A stretch of 10,763 nt of DNA from Anaerolineaceae bacterium (GCA_012514775.1 JAAYZQ010000595.1:1-10763), one strand, 5' to 3'. Numbered from the stretch's first letter, positions 1 to 6,425 are shown. Notes: generated by a model not told the origin, from the letters alone. Program-made: numbers and translations.

Positions 1-291
1 GACCGGGTCAGCCTCGACAAGTCGAGGAGTCCAAGCATGTGCGCTGGTTCGGAGCCCCCGTCTTGACCGGGATGGCCTCGACAAGTCGAGGAGTCCAGGC
101 ATGCGTGCCGGTTCGGAGTCCCGGTCTTGACCGGGTCAGCCTCGACAAGTCGAGGAGTCCAAGCATGTGCGCTGGTTCGGAGCCCCCGTCTTGACCGGGA
201 TGGCCTCGACAAGTCGAGGAGTCCAGGCATGCGTGCCGGTTCGGAGTCCCGGGCTTGACCGGGTCAGCCTCGACAAGTCCAGGAGTCCGGG
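1..291. repeat. 64-bp tandem repeat array, A-B dimeric, about 4.5 copies
   Basis: Units start at 1, 65, 129 and 193 and are each 64 bp. A fifth, partial unit starts at 257 and fades at about 291. Units 1 and 3 (type A) are identical. Units 2 and 4 (type B) differ from each other at one base and from type A in three short blocks, so the real period is a 128-bp A-B dimer. Every unit carries the interrupted palindrome CCTCGAC-AA-GTCGAGG (first at 12-27). The unit junctions form a second one, CCCGGTC-TT-GACCGGG, perfect at 120-135 and with one mismatch elsewhere. The last partial unit has a damaged palindrome (base 280). There are no unique spacers, so this is not CRISPR. The array may continue left of the window. 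Function is unknown. Confidence 0.93.
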
Positions 292-365
292 GGGCGGCGG
301 ATTCTCTTCCTTGACGCCTGCATGACCAGGTCCCAGCCCATGGAGAATCTCACGCCATTCTCCAT
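264..365 (-). CDS. Possible 33-aa ORF behind the epimerase gene, doubtful
   Basis: On the minus strand an ATG (365-363) follows the epimerase stop by 17 bases. It is preceded by a good AGGAG (376-372) with a 6-nt spacer. The frame runs 33 codons to a TGA at 266-264, and its last codons lie inside the terminal 64-bp repeat. The product would be short and basic in its second half (ASRKRIRRPP), with no recognisable domain. The ATG and its first codons form one arm of a perfect hairpin (340-365). The good ribosome site is the only positive evidence. The ORF could equally be a chance frame or the scar of a repeat insertion. Confidence 0.2.
   Translation of the reverse strand: MENGVRFSMGWDLVMQASRKRIRRPPDSWTCRG
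340..365. other. Perfect 9-bp hairpin downstream of the epimerase gene
   Basis: ATGGAGAAT (340-348) and ATTCTCCAT (357-365) are exact inverted complements around an 8-nt loop. On the minus strand the hairpin begins 17 bases past the epimerase stop, where a terminator would be expected. It is not followed by a U tract and its stem is not GC-rich. It is therefore a weak terminator candidate at best, or an RNA-stabilising stem. Confidence 0.5.
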
Positions 366-382
366 CTTGCTCTCCTGATCTT

Positions 383-1432
383 TCAGTCCTGGACGCGGCG
401 GAAGCCACGTGCCCTGCGTTTTCGAGTGCGGCCACTTTTCACAGTCGAGGCCTGATAGAGGGGTGATTGCTTTTCAATCCACCTGACGATGGCAGCCTTG
501 AACAGAGGAAGAAATGGGCGCACGTAGCGAATTCTTGTCATGATGATCTGTTGCCACCCTTCCACTGAATGGCGTTGATAGCGCAAGATGGATTGCGTTT
601 CTTCCGTGTCGTACCAATCGAGATAGTAAGAGTCCGGTTCCGGCGAGAAGAGAGATTCATCCGGGATACGCAAGCCAATCGGACGGAACACCACGCCTAC
701 CAGGTCCCGTGTCCTCATCTGGCAGCCCTGCGCCTTGCCTCCCGCGATGAATCCCCTCTTGCCGGTCATTTCGCCCGAGCCGAGAAGGTTCTCGGCAGCG
801 GATACAAGGGCATAGGCTACGTCGAGATCAATGACTATCTCGCAACGGGCATCGAGGGGCATGTCGAAAAAGAGCTTGATCATGGCGAATAGACTGGAGT
901 AGTTGAGCACTGTTGGAAGGACGGCGGCCAACCGCAGGATACAATACCGTAGCCCGGAGGCTGCCACCAGGGATTCTGCCTCGATTTTGCTCCTCGAATA
1001 TGCATCTATGGGCGAAAGGGGATCGTCTGACCGGATCGGGGGAACTCGCTCTTGAGTGGCACCCATGACACTCGCCGAAGAGACCAATACGAGGGCTGCC
1101 TTCGTTACGGATGCCTGCAATGCAGCAATGAGATTGGCCGTTCCCCCGACGTTCACTGCATGGCACAGGTCCGGATGAGCGTCGCTGACAGGCGGGAGGA
1201 TCGCTGCCAGGTGGAGCACCAGGTCCTGGCCGACAACCGCCCGTGAAACGTCTTCCGCCTTCCGAAGGTCGCCGAACAGGACGTGGACATTCCGCTTGCC
1301 GTATTTCCGGGCCAGTTTCTGTGTGCGTTTGTTCTGAACGTCGAACACGGATACCGTGTGCCCGCGACGCAGGCATTCATCCACGACAAGCGCTCCGATG
1401 TTTCCGAATCCACCCGTAATCAGGATGTTCAA
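383..1432 (-). CDS. NAD-dependent epimerase/dehydratase (extended SDR family)
   Basis: This 349-aa protein is a cytosolic extended short-chain dehydrogenase/reductase of the nucleotide-sugar epimerase/dehydratase or 3-beta-HSD-like type. Its substrate cannot be told from sequence. It has the N-terminal Rossmann motif TGGFGNIG (residues 6-13), an acidic D31 after the second strand (typical of NAD rather than NADP binding), GDL at 54-56, HLAA at 74-77, the active-site serine region VSSAS at 117-121, and the catalytic YxxxK as Y145-K149. The C-terminal tail is strongly basic (RTRKRRARGFRR). The start is TTG: an in-frame TGA lies at 1456-1454 and no ATG or GTG occurs between it and the Rossmann motif, while GGAG (1441-1438) sits 5 nt upstream. 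A near-consensus promoter lies about 85 bp upstream. The gene is transcribed away from the duplicated cassette and seems unrelated to it. Confidence 0.9.
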   Translation of the reverse strand: MNILITGGFGNIGALVVDECLRRGHTVSVFDVQNKRTQKLARKYGKRNVHVLFGDLRKAEDVSRAVVGQDLVLHLAAILPPVSDAHPDLCHAVNVGGTANLIAALQASVTKAALVLVSSASVMGATQERVPPIRSDDPLSPIDAYSRSKIEAESLVAASGLRYCILRLAAVLPTVLNYSSLFAMIKLFFDMPLDARCEIVIDLDVAYALVSAAENLLGSGEMTGKRGFIAGGKAQGCQMRTRDLVGVVFRPIGLRIPDESLFSPEPDSYYLDWYDTEETQSILRYQRHSVEGWQQIIMTRIRYVRPFLPLFKAAIVRWIEKQSPLYQASTVKSGRTRKRRARGFRRVQD

Positions 1433-1521
1433 TTTCTCTCCATTCTTGCGGTTTCATCCCTTGCTCTTTTTCCTCAGCGGATGTCCGGGATGGCTTCAGG
1501 GGTCCGAATAAATTCGAGGGG

Positions 1522-1550
1522 AGTATAGCTTTTCGTGCTCGTTGTGTCAA
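1522..1550 (-). promoter_or_regulatory. Sigma70-type promoter of the epimerase gene
   Basis: Read on the minus strand, TTGACA (1550-1545) and TATACT (1527-1522) are separated by exactly 17 bp. The -35 is perfect and the -10 matches five of six. The predicted transcript starts near 1515, giving a leader of about 80 nt before the TTG start at 1432. Confidence 0.8.
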
Positions 1551-1555
1551 CTCCT

Positions 1556-1641
1556 CAGGCGCTCGGCGATCCCGGGCGGCAGGGCCGGCTTTCCAACCGG
1601 GACAGGCCGAGCAGGCGCTCGGCGAGCCCGGGCGGCGGGGA
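1556..1641. repeat. GC-rich direct repeat pair, third copy at the right edge
   Basis: A sequence beginning CAGGCGCTCGGCGA occurs at 1556-1584 and again at 1612-1640 with two mismatches, a 56-bp period. The longer stretch 1605-1641 matches 10727-10763 in 36 of 37 bases. It contains a hairpin, GCCGAG (1606-1611) and CTCGGC (1618-1623) around a 6-nt loop. This places the same spacer upstream of P1 and downstream of the PD40/metallopeptidase gene, marking it as a boundary element of the duplicated cassette. Confidence 0.8.
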
Positions 1642-1660
1642 TGGGCCAGGGAGGAGTGCG

Positions 1661-1751
1661 GGGGGCAACATAGGCCCAAAGTCCTTCTTGTCGTCTGGTC
1701 TCTGGCATGGTATAATGCCGAACGGAGTGCAGCCAGGGCCTGACAAGCGGC
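1661..1751 (+). repeat. Promoter-bearing repeat, copy 1
   Basis: This segment of about 90 bp is homologous to 3409-3497. The block from 1704 to 1735, covering the -10 box, the start region and the early leader, is identical over 32 bp to 3451-3482. The -35 side (CTTGTCGTCT) is also identical, and the bases between are diverged. Conservation is highest exactly where RNA polymerase or a regulator would bind. Confidence 0.85.
1688..1716 (+). promoter_or_regulatory. Promoter P1, sigma70-type with extended -10 and an overlapping dyad
   Basis: TTGTCG (1688-1693, four of six matches to consensus), a 17-bp spacer, and a perfect TATAAT (1711-1716) preceded by TGG (extended -10 TGn). The dyad GGCAT-N6-ATGCC (1704-1719) lies over the -10 box and could be an operator. 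The transcript would start near 1723, run about 190 nt through the remnant of a small gene, and then enter propeller gene A. Confidence 0.82.
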
Positions 1752-1754
1752 AGG

Positions 1755-1892
1755 GAGACAGTGAATGGCGCGGCCAGGTGCAAGACGCGCGCACCGGCGC
1801 GAGGCGCTGCTTTCGAGTTCGAGATCGGGCCAGGCCGGTTGCTTGCCCGCAAGAGCTGCATGACACGGACACTGCCGACACCCAGAGACAAT
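1755..1892 (+). pseudogene. 5'-truncated remnant of the small EWRG-type gene
   Basis: The frame in this stretch reads SEWRGQVQDARTGARRCF and continues to DTADTQ. It corresponds to the second half of the intact small protein at 6591-6812 (SEWRGQVQDVRTGERRYF). The first ~34 codons are missing and replaced by P1 leader sequence. No start codon with a ribosome site remains: the only in-frame ATG (1715) lies inside the -10 box. An insertion follows the RRCFR segment, and the TGA seen in the intact copy is lost, so the frame is open into propeller gene A. I read it as a relic. A GTG-initiated or leaderless product fused to A cannot be excluded but looks unlikely. Confidence 0.75.
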
Positions 1893-3364
1893 GGCTTTCA
1901 AGGAGGAAGAGCATGAGTCGCAAAGCAGCATCGTTGTCGTTCGTCCTGGCGCTGAGCATGGCGCTGGCCGTGGGGGCCCAGGCCGGACAGGCCATCACCG
2001 TCCTTTCCCGGTCGTTTGCCCGCATCTTTTTGACCTCGCTGGACGACTTTACCTGGCCGTCCAGCCAGACCGTGGTGGATGCCAACGGCGGGGTCCACGC
2101 CACGTATTACGACACTCAATCGGTGTACTATGCCTATTGCGCGGCGGACTGCGGGAACCCGGCCAACTGGGGGCGGACGGCCGTTGGCGATACGGAAACC
2201 TTTGACGGGCTCAACCTCCCTGCCCTGGCCGTCGATGCCGGCGGCTATCCACGCCTGATGCGCTACGATGACTCGGTTTACGTCTATGCCGAGTGCGAGG
2301 CCGGTTGCACGCAGGCCGGCAATTGGACGAGCGTGACGGTGCCGCTGGCGGACCAGGGGTACGTCATGTTTCCCGACAATGCGCGCTACTTTGCACTGGA
2401 CACGCAGGGCCGCCCGCGTTTCGTCGCCGAGTTCTACGAGGGTGGGTTCGTGTACGCCACCTGCGACGGGAACTGCACGACAGCGGCCAACTGGCACGAC
2501 GCCCTGATCGATTTCGGCCCGGACGTTTATTTTGACGGCCCGCAGCTCGCCCTGAACGGCAGCGGCCAGCCGCGCGTGGTCGCCATCAACGACGACGAGC
2601 AGTTGCTGTACGCCCAATGCGATGCCAACTGCGCCCAGGCCGCGAACTGGACCCGGGTGACGCTGTACGACGGCGTCGGAGAGTTTCTGGACGAATACCC
2701 GAACTATTCGCTGCGGCTGGACGCCGCCGGCCGGCCGCGCATCGCCTTTTACCTCGCCGACGCGAGCGACACGAACCTGTACTATGCCTGGAGCAACGCC
2801 GAATTCACGTCCGCCGCAAGCTGGTCCAACTACGGCCTCGTGCTGCCGTCGGCCGACAAGCGCACCCTCGACCTGGCCCTCGACGGGGAAGGCCGGCCGC
2901 GGGTGGCCTTTGCCACGCGCGAGGGGGACCTGGACCTGGCGGAATGCACCGCCAACTGCGAGTCTGCTGCCGCGGCCTGGCAGGTCGAACACGTCGAAAC
3001 CAACGACGAGCTGAACGCCAGCGACCCGCTGCCCCCCGATCCGGGCTGCCAGGTGTCTTCCTGGCTGGTGGGCAATTACCCCTCCCTGGCGCTGGATGGT
3101 GCGGGCAATCCGACCGTCTCCTACTATGCCCGGAACGTCCAGTCGTGCAATGGTCACGCCTCGAACAACGCCCGGACCATACGCCTCGCCACGGCCGGAA
3201 CCACGCCGCAACCGCATTACGACTGGCGGCTGTATCTGCCCCTTGCCGTCCGCTGAGCGGACGCAGGGAGGAAACGAGCCAGGGGCATACACCGATCTTT
3301 GCCCCTGGCCGTGGCGCTCGTTCTGCTGTCATCGCCGCGCCGGCCGCGGCGATGACAGCCGCCG
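1758..3364 (+). repeat. Duplicated block, copy 1 (remnant small gene, propeller A, head of PD40 gene)
   Basis: This block aligns in order with 6691-8263: second half of the small gene, AGGAGG ribosome site, whole propeller gene, intergenic spacer, and signal-peptide start of the large gene. Similarity is seen in coding and non-coding parts, including the leader just before the propeller ATG. This shows segmental duplication rather than mere protein homology. Confidence 0.85.
1913..3256 (+). CDS. Secreted seven-bladed propeller-like protein with CxxxC loops, copy A
   Basis: This 447-aa exported protein is of unknown function. The ATG at 1913 is chosen because AGGAGG (1901-1906) lies 6 nt upstream and a clear signal peptide follows (basic MSRK, hydrophobic core to about residue 20, cleavage probably after AQA at 22-24). 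The mature part has seven repeats of about 50-60 residues. Most contain a D-x-x-G-x-P-R strand, then VYAxCxxxC and NW. The loop pairs are C76/C80, C128/C132, C184/C188, C236/C240 and C345/C349. Repeat 5 has SNAEF instead of the cysteine loop. Repeat 7 ends at about residue 425, and C379 and C412 may pair. This fits a disulfide-stapled seven-bladed beta-propeller (inference). The protein ends YDWRLYLPLAVR, with the YLPL tail typical of Chloroflexota exported proteins. It is about 85% identical by eye to copy B (6834-8156). Confidence 0.88.
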   Translation: MSRKAASLSFVLALSMALAVGAQAGQAITVLSRSFARIFLTSLDDFTWPSSQTVVDANGGVHATYYDTQSVYYAYCAADCGNPANWGRTAVGDTETFDGLNLPALAVDAGGYPRLMRYDDSVYVYAECEAGCTQAGNWTSVTVPLADQGYVMFPDNARYFALDTQGRPRFVAEFYEGGFVYATCDGNCTTAANWHDALIDFGPDVYFDGPQLALNGSGQPRVVAINDDEQLLYAQCDANCAQAANWTRVTLYDGVGEFLDEYPNYSLRLDAAGRPRIAFYLADASDTNLYYAWSNAEFTSAASWSNYGLVLPSADKRTLDLALDGEGRPRVAFATREGDLDLAECTANCESAAAAWQVEHVETNDELNASDPLPPDPGCQVSSWLVGNYPSLALDGAGNPTVSYYARNVQSCNGHASNNARTIRLATAGTTPQPHYDWRLYLPLAVR

Positions 3365-3409
3365 GAAGTGGGACACCACCTTTGGCAAGGGCGCGGTCGC
3401 TTGCCCGAG
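3276..3409 (+). pseudogene. Scrap of the PD40/metallopeptidase gene with a ~2.35-kb internal deletion
   Basis: Positions 3276-3320 align without gaps to 8177-8221 (36 of 45 identical), covering the start and signal peptide of the large gene. Positions 3358-3409 align to 10604-10655 (45 of 52) near its 3' end, where the frame still reads SRRKWDTTFGKGAVACP against SRRKWYNTFGECAVACP. The join lies at GCCGCCG (3358-3364), a heptamer present at both ends in the intact gene (8257-8263 and 10604-10610). The ATG has become AGG (3281), and reading from there meets TGA at 3353 after a frameshift. The ribosome-site-like GGGAGG (3266-3271) survives. The position directly behind propeller A mirrors the order in the intact copy. 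Non-functional as a protein. Confidence 0.85.
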
Positions 3410-3497
3410 GGGCGATATAGGCCGAATTTCCCCCTTGTCGTCTTCTGGCCGGCATGGTATAATGCCGAACGGAGTGCAGCCAAGGCCTGGAAGCGGC
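3409..3497 (+). repeat. Promoter-bearing repeat, copy 2
   Basis: Homologous to 1661-1751, with 3451-3482 identical to 1704-1735 over 32 bp. Similarity stops at about AAGCGGC (3491-3497), just before the ribosome site of the regulator gene. In copy 1 the sequence passes at that point into the truncated small gene. Confidence 0.85.
3435..3463 (+). promoter_or_regulatory. Promoter P2 of the regulator gene
   Basis: TTGTCG (3435-3440), 17-bp spacer, TATAAT (3458-3463) with an upstream TGG extended -10 element, the same arrangement as P1. The dyad is one pair longer here: CGGCAT (3450-3455) and ATGCCG (3462-3467) flank the -10 core. Transcription would start near 3470, leaving about 42 nt of leader to the GTG start at 3512. 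Confidence 0.83.
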
Positions 3498-3511
3498 GAT
3501 GAGGGGCGTCC

Positions 3512-6385
3512 GTGCAAGTTCTACGCGTGCACCTTCTGGGTGAATTCAGGCTTTACCACGGCGACCAGTCCGTGACGACTCTCAACACGGCGCGACTGCA
3601 GTCGTTGTTGGCCTATCTCGTGCTGCACCGCGGCCAGCGCCAGCCTCGCTACCACCTGGCCTTTCAGTTCTGGCCCGACTCGTCCGAGTCGCAAGCCCAC
3701 ACGAACCTGCGCCACCTGCTGCATCTCTTGCGCCGGGCGCTGCCCGACGCCGACGATTGGCTGTGTGTGGACGGCGCCACGCTCCTGTGGCGGGCCGAGG
3801 TGCCCTGCGAGCTCGACGTGGTCGCGTTCGAGCGGGCGGTGGCCGGCGGCAGGCCACGGGAGGCCATCGACTTGTATCGCGGCGACCTGCTGCCGAGCTG
3901 CTACGACGACTGGATCGTGCCGGAGCGAGAACGGCTCCATCAGCTCCTCCTACAAGCCCTGGAGCAGGTCATCCGGGAGGCGGAGGAGGGGCAGGACTAT
4001 CGGACTGCCATCGCCCACGCGCAACGGCTGCTGCGGATCGATCCGCTGCGCGAGGAGACACATCGCCACCTGATCCGCCTGCACGCCCTCGCCGGAGACC
4101 GGATCGGCGTTGTGCGCGCATACGATACGTGCGCCACGGTCTTGCGACGGGAGCTGGATATTGAGCCCACCGCCGAAACCCGCGAGACCTACCGGTGCGG
4201 CCTGACCATGGCCGCCCGTCACAGCACGACGCGCCTGCCCTCGATGCCCACGAATGCCGGGCCCAACAACCTGCCGCTGTCGTTGACGCGTTTCATCGGA
4301 CGCGAGCGCGAGAAGGGCGAGGTCGAGCGCCTGGTGGCGACGCACCGCCTGCTGACGCTGACGGGCGCGGGCGGGGTGGGCAAGACGCGGCTGGCGATCG
4401 CCGTCGCAAGCGAGCTGTGCGGCGTCTTTGCCGACGGCGTGTGGCACGTGGACCTGGCCCCCCTGTCGGACCCGGCCCTCGTGGCGCAGGCGGTGGCGAC
4501 GGCCCTGGGGATAGGCGAAGCCGCCTTTCCGTTGCTCCCCCAGCTCATCGCCCATCTGCAGCCCAAGCACACCCTCCTGATCCTCGACAACTGCGAGCGC
4601 CTGGTCGAGGCCGTTCGGGGCCTGGCGGAAGCGCTGTTGGGCGCCGCGCCGCGCCTGCACCTGCTGGTGACCAGCCGCGCGGTCGTGGGCGCAGGCGGCG
4701 AGGTGACGTGGCGGGTCCCCTCGCTGCCCATCCCCGACCTGTCGCACTGGACGGCGCCGGCAGGCTCGACGAGTGGCAGCCAGGCGGGCGACGACGAGGC
4801 ACTGGCAGCCCTGTGTCGAAACGCAAGCGTGCAGGTCTTTGCCGACCGTGCCGCGGCCGTGCTGCCCACGTTCACCGTGACCGCCGGCAATGCCCGGGCC
4901 GTTGGCCTGGTTTGCCGGCGGCTGGACGGCGTGCCGTTGGCGCTGGAGCTGGCGGCGGCGCGGGTGAAGGTGCTGTCGGTGCAGCAGATCGCCGGCCGGC
5001 TGCAAGACGCACTGCGCCTGTTGTCGTCGGGCAGCCCGGGGGCGCCGCCGCACCAGCAGACGATGCGGGCGACGATGGACTGGAGCCACGCCCTGTTGAC
5101 GGCCGCGGAACAGGCCCTGTTTCGACGCCTGTCGGTGTTTGTCCGCGGAGCGAGCTTTGAGGCAGTGGAGGGCGTCTGCTGCGGCGAGGGCATCTCCGAA
5201 GCGGACGTCCTGGACCTGTTGTCGAGCGTGGTCGACAAGTCGCTCGTCAGCGTCGAGCTGGCGGCGGACGAGGAAACGCGCTTTCGCCTGCACGAAGTGG
5301 CGCGCCAATACGCCTATGCCAGGCTGGTGGAGGCCGGGGAGGAGGCGCGGGTACGAAACCGGCACCTGGCATTCTTTTGCCGCCTGGCCGAGGCGCTGGA
5401 GCCGGACCTGCTGGGCAAGATGCCGGCCGGGGCGGCGGCCAGCATGATGAGGGAGCACGACAACTTGCGCGCGGCACTGGAGTGGAGCACGCAAGAAGGC
5501 GGGGACGCGCAGCTCGGCCTGCAGCTGGCCGCGGCTCTGCCGGGCTACTGGGAGCTTTCCGGCCTTGCGGCGGAGGAGCGGAATTGGCTGCGCAGGCTGC
5601 TGGCCACGGCGGGCAGGGCAGCGCCGCCGGCGATGCGCGCCAGGGCGCTGCGCGCGGCGGGCAAGCTGGCCTATTACCAGTGCGACTTTTGCGAGGCGCG
5701 CTCGTCTTTCGAGCAGAGCCTGATGCTGGACAGGGAGCTGGATAACAAGCCGGGCGTTGCCGACACCCTGGCCCGGCTTGGATTCATGTTCAGCGTCCAA
5801 CAGGACTATGCGGCGGCCGAAGGGGTCTATCGCGAGAGCCTGGCGCTCTCCCAGGCGCTGGGCGACCGGAGCGCCGTGGCGCGGCTGCTGAGCGAGCTGG
5901 GGTATACGTTCTTTCGCCAGGGCGACCATGCCCAGGCCCGTTCGTTGCTGGAGGAAAGCCTGGCCATGTGTCGGGACCCGGATGACCGGTACGTGGAAGC
6001 GCGCGCCAGGCACTTTCTGGGGCACCTGGCCCGCTTCGAAGGCGACCTTGCCTGGGCGCGGTCGCTGTACGCGCGATCCTTGACCGTCCTCCACGAGCTG
6101 CGCAATGCCTGGGGCATGTTCTACTCGCTGGAAGCGTTCGCCTACCTGGCGACGGCGCGCGGGCAGTTTGAGCGCGCTGCGCGGCTGTTCGGCGCAGCGG
6201 AGCGCCTGGGCGAAAGCATCGGCACCCTCATGGCGCCCAGCGAGCGTGTCGAACACGAGCGGGACGTGGCGGCCGTGACCGCTGCGCTGGGCGAGGCAGC
6301 CTTTGCGGCCGAACGGGCCAGGGGCCGGGCCATGGCCCAGGATGAGGCCATCGCCTACGCGCTGGAGCAGCCCCGGCCGCAGTAG
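3512..6385 (+). CDS. BTAD/SARP-type transcriptional regulator with NB-ARC ATPase and TPR repeats
   Basis: This 957-aa cytosolic regulator has the AfsR-like architecture. The start is GTG, with GAGGGG (3501-3506) 5 nt upstream. Residues 1-95 form an OmpR-like winged helix (VHLLGEFRLYHG, then LLAYLVLHRG and the FWPDSSESQAHTNLRHLL stretch). Residues 100-230 are the helical bacterial transcriptional activator domain. A STAND NTPase follows: FIGRE at 261-265, Walker A GAGGVGKT at 285-292, Walker B LLILDNCE at 355-362, LLVTSR at 384-389, GVPLALEL at 473-480, and an FRLHE segment at 591-595 in the place of the MHD-type motif. From about 620 to 920 there are TPR-like helical repeats (for example ARSSFEQSLMLDREL, AEGVYRESLALSQALGD). 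Such proteins switch on ATP binding and activate nearby genes. Here the neighbours are exported proteins. The ligand is unknown. There is no C-terminal LuxR helix-turn-helix. Confidence 0.93.
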   Translation: MQVLRVHLLGEFRLYHGDQSVTTLNTARLQSLLAYLVLHRGQRQPRYHLAFQFWPDSSESQAHTNLRHLLHLLRRALPDADDWLCVDGATLLWRAEVPCELDVVAFERAVAGGRPREAIDLYRGDLLPSCYDDWIVPERERLHQLLLQALEQVIREAEEGQDYRTAIAHAQRLLRIDPLREETHRHLIRLHALAGDRIGVVRAYDTCATVLRRELDIEPTAETRETYRCGLTMAARHSTTRLPSMPTNAGPNNLPLSLTRFIGREREKGEVERLVATHRLLTLTGAGGVGKTRLAIAVASELCGVFADGVWHVDLAPLSDPALVAQAVATALGIGEAAFPLLPQLIAHLQPKHTLLILDNCERLVEAVRGLAEALLGAAPRLHLLVTSRAVVGAGGEVTWRVPSLPIPDLSHWTAPAGSTSGSQAGDDEALAALCRNASVQVFADRAAAVLPTFTVTAGNARAVGLVCRRLDGVPLALELAAARVKVLSVQQIAGRLQDALRLLSSGSPGAPPHQQTMRATMDWSHALLTAAEQALFRRLSVFVRGASFEAVEGVCCGEGISEADVLDLLSSVVDKSLVSVELAADEETRFRLHEVARQYAYARLVEAGEEARVRNRHLAFFCRLAEALEPDLLGKMPAGAAASMMREHDNLRAALEWSTQEGGDAQLGLQLAAALPGYWELSGLAAEERNWLRRLLATAGRAAPPAMRARALRAAGKLAYYQCDFCEARSSFEQSLMLDRELDNKPGVADTLARLGFMFSVQQDYAAAEGVYRESLALSQALGDRSAVARLLSELGYTFFRQGDHAQARSLLEESLAMCRDPDDRYVEARARHFLGHLARFEGDLAWARSLYARSLTVLHELRNAWGMFYSLEAFAYLATARGQFERAARLFGAAERLGESIGTLMAPSERVEHERDVAAVTAALGEAAFAAERARGRAMAQDEAIAYALEQPRPQ

Positions 6386-6401
6386 GACCTGGCACAAGAC
6401 C

Positions 6402-6425
6402 CACCCCTTGCCGTGAGGGGTGTTT
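6402..6425 (+). terminator. Hairpin terminator behind the regulator gene
   Basis: CACCCCT (6402-6408) and AGGGGTG (6416-6422) form a perfect 7-bp GC-rich stem with a 7-nt loop, 16 bases past the TAG stop, followed by only three T residues (6423-6425). The short T run makes termination probably partial. Confidence 0.55.

Noticed and set aside
63..70. TTGACC in each 64-bp unit as a -35 element
   Set aside because: No matching -10 sequence at proper spacing in any unit. The match is explained by the junction palindrome.
1..291. CRISPR array
   Set aside because: The repeats abut with no unique spacers. The alternating parts are themselves repeated, and no cas genes are present.
1380..1457. 26-codon minus-strand ORF (from an ATG at 1457) overlapping the epimerase start
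   Set aside because: It has an AAGGG-like site but lies in another frame across the epimerase N-terminus and shows no protein similarity. It could be a leader peptide, but nothing in the sequence requires it.
1535..1912. N-terminal extension of propeller A upstream of 1913
   Set aside because: The open frame runs through the promoter, the boundary repeat and the small-gene relic. The ATG at 1913 has an ideal ribosome site and a signal peptide, as in copy B.
1898..3292. Minus-strand frames opposite propeller A, and likewise 6819-8387 opposite B
   Set aside because: They resemble each other only because the sense genes are duplicated. They have no domain or initiation signals, and stops are avoided because of GC-rich codon use.
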